Below are positions 7,209 to 14,438 of a DNA stretch of 16,448 nt, in pieces. The translations under genes and the position numbers were made by a program. The notes under the pieces are model-generated. The model was not told the DNA's origin and made no database searches. It worked only from the letters and a program-made list of their open reading frames with translations. The number at the start of each line of letters is the position of its first letter. The first letter of the stretch is position 1. The DNA is from an uncultured Collinsella sp. (GTDB lineage: Bacteria > Actinomycetota > Coriobacteriia > Coriobacteriales > Coriobacteriaceae): positions 1 through 16,448 of the forward strand of contig CATXKN010000015.1 of assembly GCA_958370785.1 (NCBI GenBank), given 5' to 3'.

Positions 7209-8706
7209 GGTGTCCTCCTACCTGATCGTTGCGTTCGCGTGCGGTGGCGCCGGCGGTAAAGCTTAATCCCTTGACGAGCGCGTTCTTGCCGTACTTGCCT
7301 TTCACAGCCAGGACGGCGCGCGCCAGGTCGCGCTCGCGCTCATCTGCCTCGATATCGCTAAATAGATTGATGGTGGCAAATTCCTCGGGCATGAGGTTGC
7401 CAAAGCCCAGGTTGATGCGTTTGACCGGTCGTTTGGGATCGACGGTCTGCGCCCAGAGCTCATCGAAATAGTCCATGATCTTCTTAAACGAATTGGTACG
7501 CTCGGGCAGCTTTCGCGAGGCGTTAGAGTGCGCAAAGAGTGCGGCATAGCCACCACGCGGTTTGCCGCCATGCTCTCCCACAAAGATGCCGTCGATTGCC
7601 TGTGCTTCGCGCACCAGGCGGCGCCGTTCGTCATCGCGCTGGACGGGCTTGGGCGCGCGGGGTGCGAGCTTGGGGCCGGCGGTTGCGGTGGGTTCGATGC
7701 TCGACGTGCTCGAACGCAAATGTCCGCATCCGTCCACATATTGCGCTGTACCGCTGGCATCGAGCCGGCGTATGTCGGCTCGTTCGCTCGCATAACCCAC
7801 AAAGAGCGAGATGCTGTCACAGACCACGTGCTTATCGACTAAGTCCAACACGGCGTTGTCGACCATCTCGCGCAAGACGGTGTAGGCCTGCTCGTAGGCA
7901 TAGCCCTTCGAGAGCACCTGTCCTGTGGTAGTTGAGGTTGCCTGCGGGCGATAGGCCTGGATGTCGGCGATGGTTGTCGGTTCGCGCCCAAAGGCGTGGT
8001 CGATGAGATACTCGGCATTGACGCCGAGCTCGTCGTAAAGTAGGTTTTCGTCGAGCGCGGCGACACCCATTAGATCGTAGACACCGTATTTTTCGAGGCG
8101 GGCAGCCACGCCGGGGCCAATGCCCCAGATGTCGGTGATGGGGCGATGGGGCCAGATCTCCTTGCGAAAGGTCTCGTCGTCGAGTTTTCCGATGCGACTG
8201 GGCACGTGCTTGGCGGTGATATCGAGTGCAACCTTGGCCTGGAATAGGTTGGGGCCGATGCCGACCGTCGCCGTGATGCCGGTGCGTGCCAGGACCTCGT
8301 CGCGCAACATGCAGGCGAAGCCTTCCGCATCGGTGTGATAGAGGTCCAGATAGGGTGTCACGTCGATAAAGCACTCGTCAATTGAGTAGACGTGAATGTC
8401 TTGCGGACTCACGTATTCCAGATAGATGCCGTAGATTTGCGCCGACACCTCCATATAGTGCTGCATGCGCGGTACGGCCTTGATGTAGTCGATGCCGTCG
8501 GGAATCTCGAACAAACGGCAGCGGTTATGTATCCCGAGGTCTTTCATGGCCTGGGTAATGGCGAGACAGATGGTCGTGCGCCCGCGCGATTCGTCGGCAA
8601 CGACCAGGTTGGTGGTGAGCGGGTTAAGCCCACGGTCAACGCACTCGACGCTAGCGTAAAACGTCTTGAGGTCGATGCAGATATAGGTGTGACGCTCGTG
8701 CCCCAC
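7201..8706 (-). CDS. Y-family DNA polymerase (UmuC/UvrX type)
   Basis: The 501-residue protein starts at the GTG preceded by GGGAGG 4 bases away; open frame upstream (to 8778) covers the promoter and SOS boxes. Catalytic residues are intact: Asp12 with the steric-gate Tyr17 (CIDLKTFYASVE), and Asp110-Glu111 (YSIDECFIDV). The palm and helix-hairpin-helix region (ITDIWGIGPGVAARL) and little-finger domain follow. The end, KGLSFTAGATARERNDQVGGHRA, is nearly the tail of Bacillus YqjW/UvrX. Those are about 412-416 residues; here about 85 residues more come mainly from a Pro/Ala/Arg-rich linker near residues 345-410. It bypasses DNA lesions at the cost of accuracy. It forms an operon with yolD and appears under SOS control. 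Confidence 0.95.
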   Translation of the reverse strand: MGHERHTYICIDLKTFYASVECVDRGLNPLTTNLVVADESRGRTTICLAITQAMKDLGIHNRCRLFEIPDGIDYIKAVPRMQHYMEVSAQIYGIYLEYVSPQDIHVYSIDECFIDVTPYLDLYHTDAEGFACMLRDEVLARTGITATVGIGPNLFQAKVALDITAKHVPSRIGKLDDETFRKEIWPHRPITDIWGIGPGVAARLEKYGVYDLMGVAALDENLLYDELGVNAEYLIDHAFGREPTTIADIQAYRPQATSTTTGQVLSKGYAYEQAYTVLREMVDNAVLDLVDKHVVCDSISLFVGYASERADIRRLDASGTAQYVDGCGHLRSSTSSIEPTATAGPKLAPRAPKPVQRDDERRRLVREAQAIDGIFVGEHGGKPRGGYAALFAHSNASRKLPERTNSFKKIMDYFDELWAQTVDPKRPVKRINLGFGNLMPEEFATINLFSDIEADERERDLARAVLAVKGKYGKNALVKGLSFTAGATARERNDQVGGHRA

Positions 8707-8718
8707 GCGTCCTCCCAT

Positions 8719-8732
8719 CAAACACATGTTCT
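8719..8732. promoter_or_regulatory. SOS (LexA/DinR-type) box, promoter-distal
   Basis: On the minus strand AGAACATGTGTTTG also matches 13 of 14 positions of CGAACRNRYGTTYG. It is 17 bases from the first box and close to the ribosome site (8711-8716). Two boxes in tandem suggest tight repression until DNA damage. Confidence 0.75.
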
Positions 8733-8735
8733 TAT

Positions 8736-8749
8736 CGAATACATGTTCG
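8736..8749. promoter_or_regulatory. SOS (LexA/DinR-type) box, promoter-proximal
   Basis: On the minus strand CGAACATGTATTCG matches 13 of 14 positions of the Gram-positive consensus CGAACRNRYGTTYG. It touches the -10 of the polymerase promoter and covers the transcription start, so a bound LexA would repress. Confidence 0.8.
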
Positions 8750-8778
8750 ATAATAGCCGCTCGTCCGGACACCGTCAA
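8750..8778 (-). promoter_or_regulatory. Promoter of the Y-family polymerase operon
   Basis: On the minus strand TTGACG (8778-8773, 5 of 6) and TATTAT (8755-8750, 5 of 6) are separated by exactly 17 bases. Transcription would start near 8743, so both SOS boxes fall between the -10 and the ribosome site. Confidence 0.8.
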
Positions 8779-8779
8779 A

Positions 8780-8795
8780 ACCTGTCCCTTTTTGG
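8780..8795. repeat. Half copy of the 9460-9521 repeat
   Basis: The 16 bases ACCTGTCCCTTTTTGG occur again, in the same orientation, at 9510-9525. Here only one arm is present, immediately next to the -35 of the polymerase promoter. It is probably a solitary or decayed member of the same repeat family. Confidence 0.7.
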
Positions 8796-8927
8796 CAGGT
8801 ACGGTCGTGCGGCCGCATCGGGTTTTAACGCAGCTCTAAAGAGTGCGAAACAGCTCGGAAAACCTCGCTTCGTAGCATGAGCCTAACGATCGATACCACC
8901 ATAAAGCACGGAAGGGTTGTGGGGATA

Positions 8928-9449
8928 ATGGTCAACTATGGGTTTGGTATGCCGACGCGCCTTGTTGCGGATGGAGACGTGACTCGCTGGTGCGGACGAT
9001 TGGTCGCTCACTACGGTGGCACCAAGGCGCTGGTCGTGCTGGGCGGTGACAAGCATACGCGCGATGAGCTCGTCTCGGCGGCACTCGGCTCGGTTGATCG
9101 AGCTCTGCTCGAGCGCGTGCTTTTCCGCTGCGGCTCGGTTGGCGATGGGGGAGACGAGCTGATCGACGAGGCCGTGGCCCTGGCGACCGACGAAGGCGTG
9201 GACTTTGTCCTGGCGATCGGCGATGCCGATACTGCCGGCTTTGCGCGCGAACTCGCGCGTCGCATGGCGGCGCTCGATGCCGGCGAAGACGGTTTTGTTC
9301 CTTATGGATGTATTGTCTCGGAGGGCAAGGTGCCTGCCGTCGTGGGAGCCGGCGAGGTTCCCGTTTTTGCCATTATCGCTCCCGAACTGCTTGAGGGCAT
9401 TGGGTCTCCTCTGCGAGAGTTGCTCGGTAGCGTCTGCGCCGCGGCCTGA
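8928..9449 (+). CDS. Degenerate, stand-alone N-terminal domain of an iron-containing alcohol dehydrogenase-like protein
   Basis: I prefer the ATG at 8928 because the product then begins MVNYGFGMPTRLVADGD, close to the usual N terminus of Fe-ADH enzymes (F-x-F-x-x-P-T-x-I-x-x-G). An ATG at 8877 in the same frame would add 17 residues, but neither has a good ribosome site. The 173 residues follow the family's Rossmann-like domain: TKALVVLGGDKHTRD, a middle helix pair, then DEGVDFVLAIGDAD, where active enzymes have the NAD-binding GGGS. That motif is lost, and the C-terminal metal-binding domain with its Asp and His ligands is absent (family length is about 380). It is therefore unlikely to be a dehydrogenase. 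It may bind a nucleotide or partner, or be decaying. Repeats lie on both sides. Confidence 0.65.
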   Translation: MVNYGFGMPTRLVADGDVTRWCGRLVAHYGGTKALVVLGGDKHTRDELVSAALGSVDRALLERVLFRCGSVGDGGDELIDEAVALATDEGVDFVLAIGDADTAGFARELARRMAALDAGEDGFVPYGCIVSEGKVPAVVGAGEVPVFAIIAPELLEGIGSPLRELLGSVCAAA

Positions 9450-9459
9450 TATTTGCCAT

Positions 9460-9521
9460 AAAGGGACAGGTTAATTTTTGTAGGTAAAGCGTTTGACCTG
9501 CCAAAATTGACCTGTCCCTTT
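9460..9521. repeat. REP-like inverted repeat
   Basis: Arms AAAGGGACAGGTTAATTTT (9460-9478) and AAAATTGACCTGTCCCTTT (9503-9521) are complementary over 19 bases with one G-T pair, and the interior can form a further short AGGT/ACCT stem. It lies 10 bases after the Fe-ADH-like gene. It ends in TTTTT on the plus strand and could double as a terminator. GGGACAGGT-type hairpins resemble REP sequences linked to RAYT transposases in other bacteria; this link is inferred. Confidence 0.75.
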
Positions 9522-9567
9522 TTGGTCGGTCGCCGTTTGGGGGCGGATTGGCAACGCTCGCTGATTA

Positions 9568-9590
9568 CGGTCTTGACCTGCGCTAGAATA
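9568..9590 (+). promoter_or_regulatory. Weak promoter candidate for pgi
   Basis: TAGAAT (9585-9590, 5 of 6 to -10) is preceded at 17 bases by a poor -35. It would start transcription near 9597, just before the leader hairpin. Nothing better was seen between the repeat and the gene. Confidence 0.3.
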
Positions 9591-9606
9591 GGGTCATCTG
9601 ATTATC

Positions 9607-9630
9607 CGGGCGCATGGAGATATGCGCCCG
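9607..9630 (+). other. GC-rich hairpin in the pgi leader
   Basis: CGGGCGCAT (9607-9615) pairs perfectly with ATGCGCCCG (9622-9630) around a 6-base loop, directly upstream of the ribosome site GAGGAGG (9637-9643). A 5' hairpin of this kind often protects mRNA from decay without blocking translation. There is no T-run after it. Confidence 0.55.
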
Positions 9631-9648
9631 TATGTTGAGGAGGACTTT

Positions 9649-11343
9649 ATGGCAACTGTTGCCGCACCTATCGACGCTACGTCGACCGCCGCTTGGAAGG
9701 CGCTCGAGGTCCATCAGGAGAAGCTCGAGGCCGAGGGTATCGACCTTAAGGCATGGTTCGCTGCCGATGCAGAGCGCGTGAACAAGCTGAGCTTTGATGC
9801 CGGTGACCTGCACTTCGACCTGTCCAAGAACCTGGTGACCGATGAGACCGTCAAGCTGCTGTGCGATCTTGCCCGCGAGGTGAAGCTCGAGGAGCGCCGC
9901 GACGCCATGTTCTCCGGCGAGCACATCAACACCACCGAGGACCGCGCCGTTCTGCATACCGCGCTGCGCCGCCCGGCAAGCGAGAAGGGCCAGCTCATCG
10001 TTGACGGCCAGGATGTCGTCGCCGACGTGCACGAGGTTCTCGACCGCATGTATGCCTTCGCCGAGCGTGTGCGCTCCGGTGAGTGGAAGGGCGTTACCGG
10101 CAAGAAGATCGAGCACCTGGTGTCCATCGGCATCGGCGGCTCCGATCTGGGCCCGGTCATGGCTTACGAAGCCCTGCGTCCCTACGCCGACGCCGGTATC
10201 GACTGCCGCTACATCTCCAACATCGACCCCAACGATCAGGCAGAGAAGCTCAAGGGCCTCGATCCCGAGACCACGCTCGTGATTATCGTCTCCAAGACCT
10301 TCACCACGCTTGAGACCCTCACCAACGCTCGCGAGGTCAAGACCTGGATGCTCGAGCAGCTCAAGGCTCAGGGCGCCATCGACGGCTCCGAGGAGCAGAA
10401 CGCCGAGGCAGTGGCAAAGCACTTCGTCGCCGTTTCCACCGCACTCGAGAAGGTTGAGGCCTTCGGTATCGACCCCGCCAACGCCTTCGGCTTCTGGAAC
10501 TGGGTCGGCGGCCGCTATTCTGTCGACTCCGCCGTGGGCCTGTCGCTGATCGTCGTGCTCGGCCCCGAGCGCTTCCAGCAGTTCCTCGAGGGCTTCCATG
10601 CCATCGACGAGTACTTCTGCAACACCCCGCTCGAGAGCAACGCCGTCGCACTGATGGGCCTGCTCAACGTCTGGTACGTCAACTTCTTCGGCTCCAAGAG
10701 CCACGCCGTGCTTCCGTACTGCCAGTATCTGCACCGCTTCCCGGCCTACCTGCAGCAGCTCACCATGGAGTCCAACGGCAAGCACGTCCGCTGGGACGGC
10801 AGCGCTGTGACCTCCGATACCGGTGAGATCTTCTGGGGCGAGCCCGGCACCAACGGCCAGCATGCCTTCTATCAGCTGCTGCACCAGGGCACCGTGGTGG
10901 TTCCGGCCGACTTCATCGCCTTCGCCAATACCGCCAACCCTGCGACCGATAGCGGTCAGGACGTGCATGAGCTGTTCCTGGGCAACTTCCTGGCCCAGAC
11001 CAAGGCGCTCGCCTTTGGCAAGACGGCCGACGAGGTTCGTGCCGAGGGCACGCCCGAGCAGATCGTCCCGGCCCGCTGCTTTGAGGGCAACCGTCCGACG
11101 ACCTCGATCTTCGGCGACACGCTGACTCCGTTCGCACTCGGCGAGCTCATCGCCCTGTACGAGCACATCACGTTTGTCGAGGGCACGGTCTGGGGCATCG
11201 ACTCCTACGACCAGTGGGGCGTCGAGCTGGGCAAGCAGCTTGCCAAGCAGATCACCCCGGCCTTCCACGACGACGCCGCCAAGGCCGAGCAGGACGCTTC
11301 GACCCAGGCGCTCATCGAGTTCTACCGCGCTCACCGTAAGTAG
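9649..11343 (+). CDS. pgi: Glucose-6-phosphate isomerase
   Basis: The 564-residue enzyme starts at the ATG after GAGGAGG; an in-frame ATG at 9622 falls inside the leader hairpin. It interconverts glucose 6-phosphate and fructose 6-phosphate in glycolysis and gluconeogenesis, in the cytoplasm. The sugar-phosphate sites GIGGSDLGP (161-169) and SKTFTT (215-220), the FWNWVGGRYSV signature (282-292) and the second signature GIDSYDQWGVELGK (516-529) are intact. The expected catalytic residues are Glu374 (MESNGKH), His405 (GTNGQHAFYQ) and Lys529. Length matches the long E. coli/eukaryote type. Codon use is strongly biased to C-ending codons compared with its neighbours, as expected for a highly expressed gene. 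It is transcribed alone. Confidence 0.97.
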   Translation: MATVAAPIDATSTAAWKALEVHQEKLEAEGIDLKAWFAADAERVNKLSFDAGDLHFDLSKNLVTDETVKLLCDLAREVKLEERRDAMFSGEHINTTEDRAVLHTALRRPASEKGQLIVDGQDVVADVHEVLDRMYAFAERVRSGEWKGVTGKKIEHLVSIGIGGSDLGPVMAYEALRPYADAGIDCRYISNIDPNDQAEKLKGLDPETTLVIIVSKTFTTLETLTNAREVKTWMLEQLKAQGAIDGSEEQNAEAVAKHFVAVSTALEKVEAFGIDPANAFGFWNWVGGRYSVDSAVGLSLIVVLGPERFQQFLEGFHAIDEYFCNTPLESNAVALMGLLNVWYVNFFGSKSHAVLPYCQYLHRFPAYLQQLTMESNGKHVRWDGSAVTSDTGEIFWGEPGTNGQHAFYQLLHQGTVVVPADFIAFANTANPATDSGQDVHELFLGNFLAQTKALAFGKTADEVRAEGTPEQIVPARCFEGNRPTTSIFGDTLTPFALGELIALYEHITFVEGTVWGIDSYDQWGVELGKQLAKQITPAFHDDAAKAEQDASTQALIEFYRAHRK

Positions 11344-11376
11344 TCGCTGCTGTTAACGCATCGCGCCTTATAGTCA

Positions 11377-11412
11377 GGGGCCCGTATCCTATCGGATGCG
11401 GGCCCCTTTGCT
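11377..11412 (+). terminator. Intrinsic terminator of pgi
   Basis: A 13-bp GC-rich stem (11377-11389 with 11394-11406, one G-T pair) with loop TATC is followed by TTTGCTTTG. There is no T-run on the minus side, so it serves pgi rather than the convergent traG-like gene. Confidence 0.85.
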
Positions 11413-11483
11413 TTGCCGTGGTCCCGGGGCGCACGGGCTTTTGGAACATCGCCGGGGCGTCGCGCGCTTCGAGAACCCTGCGC

Positions 11484-12788
11484 CTAGATCTCGGCCTCCG
11501 CATGGCCTCGCTGCGCCTCGGGCAGCTCCCCGTAGAGCGGATGGTCTTCGAGCCTAAAGCGCTCGACCTGTTCGGGAGTGCGACCGCGTACAAAGAGCCA
11601 CGAGCGATCAATCGGCGTCGCCATGAGCGTGCTGGGCAGCGCGTCGGCGCGGTCGGAAAACACCCGGGCACTCTCGGGATCCTGGAACGCCAGCACCAGA
11701 TGCGTGTCGCAGTTGCCCATGATGGAGCGTGCGCGTGCCTCGCCATAGAGCGCATCGAGCTGGTTGGTCGACTGCAGCAGCAGCGTTGCCCAGATGTTGC
11801 GGCTTCGGATAATCGAGAGCACGTTGTCGATCTGGTGGATCTGCAGATTTGCGAAGTCATCGAGCATAAAGCGCACGGGCACGGGCAGGCTGCCGTCGGG
11901 CTGCCTATCGGCCTCACGAATGAGGCCCATAAACGCCTGCGAAATAAAGAGGCCGGTCAGCGGATCGAGATTGCGGTCAATATCACTCACGGTTACAAAC
12001 AGGGCGCAGGGGGTGTGTCCCATGGAAGCGAAGTCCACCTGATGGCACTCACGATAGAGCTGTGCCGCACCGTCGAATCCCAGACACATGACCTTTTCGG
12101 CAAGGATGCCGACGATGCTCGCGTGCATGCGCTCGGCATTTTGCGTAATGGCGTAGCGCCGCCATAGCGAGAGGGCATAGCTTTGGGGGTCGGTCGTGAT
12201 CAGGTCGTCAAACAATCGACCCGTGGCACCGTCCTGCAGGTGCTCGATCAGCTTGATGACCGAGCTGATCGTCTGCTCGTCGGCGGGTAGCTGTTCGGTG
12301 ACGTAGGCGATAAGACACGACAGCAGGTTTGACGCCGCATGATCCCAAAAAGGCTGGTTGTTGTCCTCGATGGGGCAGATGGCCTTTGCCACCGAGAGGA
12401 TGTCCTGCTGGTTGGGCCTGCCGTCCGCCTTGCGGCGAATGTGCCTCAGGGGATTGTAGCCGCAGCGCTCGATGCCGGGCGCAAGGGCCGGGACGGTGTT
12501 GAGGTCGGCGAAGTTGAGACATTGCACGCGGTAACCGTGGGCTGCCAGCACGGGTCCCACTTCGCGACAGAGCGTGCCTTTGGTGTCGAGCACGATGTAG
12601 CTTGCGTTCATTTGCAGTAGGTTGGGCTTGAGGACGTTTCGGGTCTTGCCGGCTCCCGAGGGGCCGATCACAAGTGCGTTGTTGTTGAGTCCCGTTTGGC
12701 GGGTGTCGCAGGAAAGCGTTCGATCCTTGGCGAGGATGGTGGACAATGCGGACTCAGATGCGGCGAGGCGGCTGGCGAGGTTAGACAT
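11484..12788 (-). CDS. TraG/VirD4-type (type IV coupling protein-like) ATPase without membrane anchor
   Basis: The 434-residue protein starts at an ATG with AAGGAGG 6 bases upstream, overlapping the protease stop by 8 bases (ATGTCTAA). It has Walker A GPSGAGKT (42-49) followed by KPNLLQMNASYIVLDTKG, Walker B FMLDDFANL (307-315) and the motif block SRNIWATLLLQSTNQLDALYGE (329-350) with IMGNCDTHLVL. These match VirD4/TraG coupling proteins of Gram-positive conjugative elements, which pump DNA-protein complexes through type IV channels as hexamers. Typical members are about 600 residues with two N-terminal membrane helices. This one begins at the ATPase core and has none, so it should be cytosolic. 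No relaxase or other transfer gene is nearby. It could be an element remnant or a partner of the coupled protease. Confidence 0.88.
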   Translation of the reverse strand: MSNLASRLAASESALSTILAKDRTLSCDTRQTGLNNNALVIGPSGAGKTRNVLKPNLLQMNASYIVLDTKGTLCREVGPVLAAHGYRVQCLNFADLNTVPALAPGIERCGYNPLRHIRRKADGRPNQQDILSVAKAICPIEDNNQPFWDHAASNLLSCLIAYVTEQLPADEQTISSVIKLIEHLQDGATGRLFDDLITTDPQSYALSLWRRYAITQNAERMHASIVGILAEKVMCLGFDGAAQLYRECHQVDFASMGHTPCALFVTVSDIDRNLDPLTGLFISQAFMGLIREADRQPDGSLPVPVRFMLDDFANLQIHQIDNVLSIIRSRNIWATLLLQSTNQLDALYGEARARSIMGNCDTHLVLAFQDPESARVFSDRADALPSTLMATPIDRSWLFVRGRTPEQVERFRLEDHPLYGELPEAQRGHAEAEI

Positions 12789-13398
12789 GGGCGACCTCCT
12801 TGGTGGTCGAGAGGATTTCGTGGGCAAAGCCGAGCTCGACGGCGCGCTCGGCCGAAAGGTAGGTGTCTTTTGCAGTGAGGGACTGGATGCGCTTGGACGT
12901 GAGGCCGCTGCGGTCCGAGAGGATTTGCGTGAGGGTCTTGCGGGTCTGCATGAGACGCCGGCTGGTTTCCTGCAGCGCAAGTGCCGAGCCGCCTGCCCCC
13001 TGGGGGATCAGTGGGTCGTGAATCATGAGCTCTGCATGGGGCGCCATACGGCGATCGTCGCCGCCCATAAAGATCACGGCGCCCATGGACGCGGCGAATT
13101 CCAGGCAGACGGTGCGGATGGGGCACGATGCGAGGCGCATGGCGTCATAGATCGCAAGACCCGATCGCACGCTTCCGCCGGCGCTGGCGACAAATATGGT
13201 GATGGGACGGCTGGGGTCGGTGGCATCGAGCAGGCGGATCTGCTGGCATAGGTCGTGGGCCATCGGGGTTTCGATGTTTCCCATGACGGAGAGCTCGCGA
13301 CGGGCGAGCATCTCATCGTAAATGCTGGTGAGCGTGATACCTCGGGCGGATTCACGCATGGTGAGGGGGCTGATGATGGGGGAATGATTGGTGTCCAT
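12781..13398 (-). CDS. ClpP-like serine protease (peptidase S14 family)
   Basis: The 205-residue protein starts at the ATG preceded by AAGGAG. The ClpP fold is clear and the triad is intact: Ser104 in FAASMGAV, His127 in ELMIHDP and Asp178 in AKDTYLSAERAVELGFAHEI. The oxyanion loop ASAGGSV (71-77) is also present. It is not the housekeeping ClpP: the N-terminal axial loop and the GRYEI-type contacts differ, and it sits in a three-gene unit with a TraG-like ATPase rather than with clpX or trigger factor. ClpP homologues of this divergent kind occur in phages and mobile elements as prohead or accessory proteases. It is translationally coupled to the ATPase, so joint function is plausible. Confidence 0.9.
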   Translation of the reverse strand: MDTNHSPIISPLTMRESARGITLTSIYDEMLARRELSVMGNIETPMAHDLCQQIRLLDATDPSRPITIFVASAGGSVRSGLAIYDAMRLASCPIRTVCLEFAASMGAVIFMGGDDRRMAPHAELMIHDPLIPQGAGGSALALQETSRRLMQTRKTLTQILSDRSGLTSKRIQSLTAKDTYLSAERAVELGFAHEILSTTKEVAHV

Positions 13399-13461
13399 GA
13401 GGACTCCTTTCTGTTGGTTGTGTTGTGGAATAGGATTGTTGCCCGCGGAGGGGCTGGCGGG

Positions 13462-14352
13462 CTACAGGGTTCGTCCGAGCCTGAGATCGAGCTCGGTTGT
13501 GGGGCAGGCTGCCTGTTCGTGCGGCTCGCAAGCGCCAAGGGCTCCAAAGCGATGGAGCGTTGCGACGGGCGTGGTGTAGGCGAGCCGCAGCTGATGCTCG
13601 ACAGGGGCACATCCGTCATTTTTGTAATGAGCCGCGTAGTACTGCGCGATGCTGGCGTTCATCTCGCTGCCATTGCGATGGCGCTCAAACTGGCGTCTGC
13701 AGGTCTCGATGATCTTTGCTACCGACTTGGGTGCCGTCGCGGGAACAAGGGCGAGATAGCCCTCAAATAGCTCGTTGATGCTTAGGAGGCACAGCAGGTC
13801 GATCAGCGTCCTTATGGCTGCTCCCTCGGCGGAAAAGTGCGCGGTCATGCGGTTATATCGGTTGCGGTCGACGATGGCCGCATGGGGTCTTGGAGTTTTC
13901 TGCCCCGTGATCCCGGGCTTTTGCCGCGCCTGTGTATTGAGCTCGACGGTGCAGCGCTTGAGGCCGTCCAACGGAAGGAACAGTGCGGTGCGCAGGGTGT
14001 TCCGCTTGCTTTCGAGTTCATGACGCTCGTCGGGTTCCCATTCGAGCTTGAGTTTCGTGTCGAGCGCCGTAAGCATATGGGCTAGGCAGCCTACGGTAAG
14101 AACGTACGAATCGTTGTCGTGTTTTGGGGCATAGGGGTCTGTCAGCTTGCGAATGTCGGGGTCGCCCATGATCTTTGTGCAGCGCTTCAGCAGTTGAGGG
14201 CGGTCGGCCAAGATCGTCGCGAGCGGTAGCGACGCGTAGTTCTTGATGGTCGCGGCGGCAAAGGCGGCGTCATATTCGTTTGCATATGCTCGCTCAATGC
14301 GGGCATCCAGAATGCTTTTCTTATCGCCGTCTTCAGCGTGGTGGTTTGTCAT
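13462..14352 (-). CDS. Hypothetical protein, first gene of the ATPase-protease unit
   Basis: I do not recognise this 296-residue protein. The ATG at 14352 has TTGGAGAAGCT upstream. The frame stays open further up to an ATG at 14508 that lacks a ribosome site; the extra segment would be rich in His (HITHGKHITHDNQHIN). The product is mostly predicted helical, charged and soluble, with one moderately hydrophobic stretch around residues 195-215 (LIDLLCLLSINELFEGYLALV) that is too short to call a membrane helix with confidence. There are scattered Cys residues near the C terminus, but no zinc-finger spacing is obvious. It is followed after 63 bases by the ClpP-like gene on the same strand. It could be a substrate, adaptor or scaffold of the following two proteins; this is inference only. 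Confidence 0.75.
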   Translation of the reverse strand: MTNHHAEDGDKKSILDARIERAYANEYDAAFAAATIKNYASLPLATILADRPQLLKRCTKIMGDPDIRKLTDPYAPKHDNDSYVLTVGCLAHMLTALDTKLKLEWEPDERHELESKRNTLRTALFLPLDGLKRCTVELNTQARQKPGITGQKTPRPHAAIVDRNRYNRMTAHFSAEGAAIRTLIDLLCLLSINELFEGYLALVPATAPKSVAKIIETCRRQFERHRNGSEMNASIAQYYAAHYKNDGCAPVEHQLRLAYTTPVATLHRFGALGACEPHEQAACPTTELDLRLGRTL

Positions 14353-14402
14353 AGCTTCTCCAATCGGTTGATGTTCGTGCTGTTTGTTGATGTGTTGGTT
14401 GT

Positions 14403-14438
14403 CGTGAGTGATGTGCTTGCCGTGGGTGATGTGCTGAC
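14403..14438. repeat. Degenerate 18-base tandem repeat
   Basis: CGTGAGTGATGTGCTTGC (14403-14420) and CGTGGGTGATGTGCTGAC (14421-14438) agree at 15 of 18 positions, and a further related GATGTGTT copy lies at 14389, 21 bases upstream of its counterpart. Unit sizes are multiples of three and stay in frame with the hypothetical gene upstream of its chosen start. Confidence 0.6.

Noticed and set aside
8780..9525. Considered as a complete insertion sequence bounded by direct repeats
   Set aside because: No transposase is encoded between the copies and the copies are unequal (single arm versus full hairpin).
9583..11334. A 583-codon open frame on the minus strand opposite pgi
   Set aside because: It mirrors the codon bias of pgi on the other strand, has a Leu/Val/Gly-rich low-complexity product, no ribosome site and no recognisable domain.
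11377..11406. Considered as a terminator for the TraG-like gene too
   Set aside because: There is no T-run on the minus-strand side, so only pgi is likely to be terminated there.
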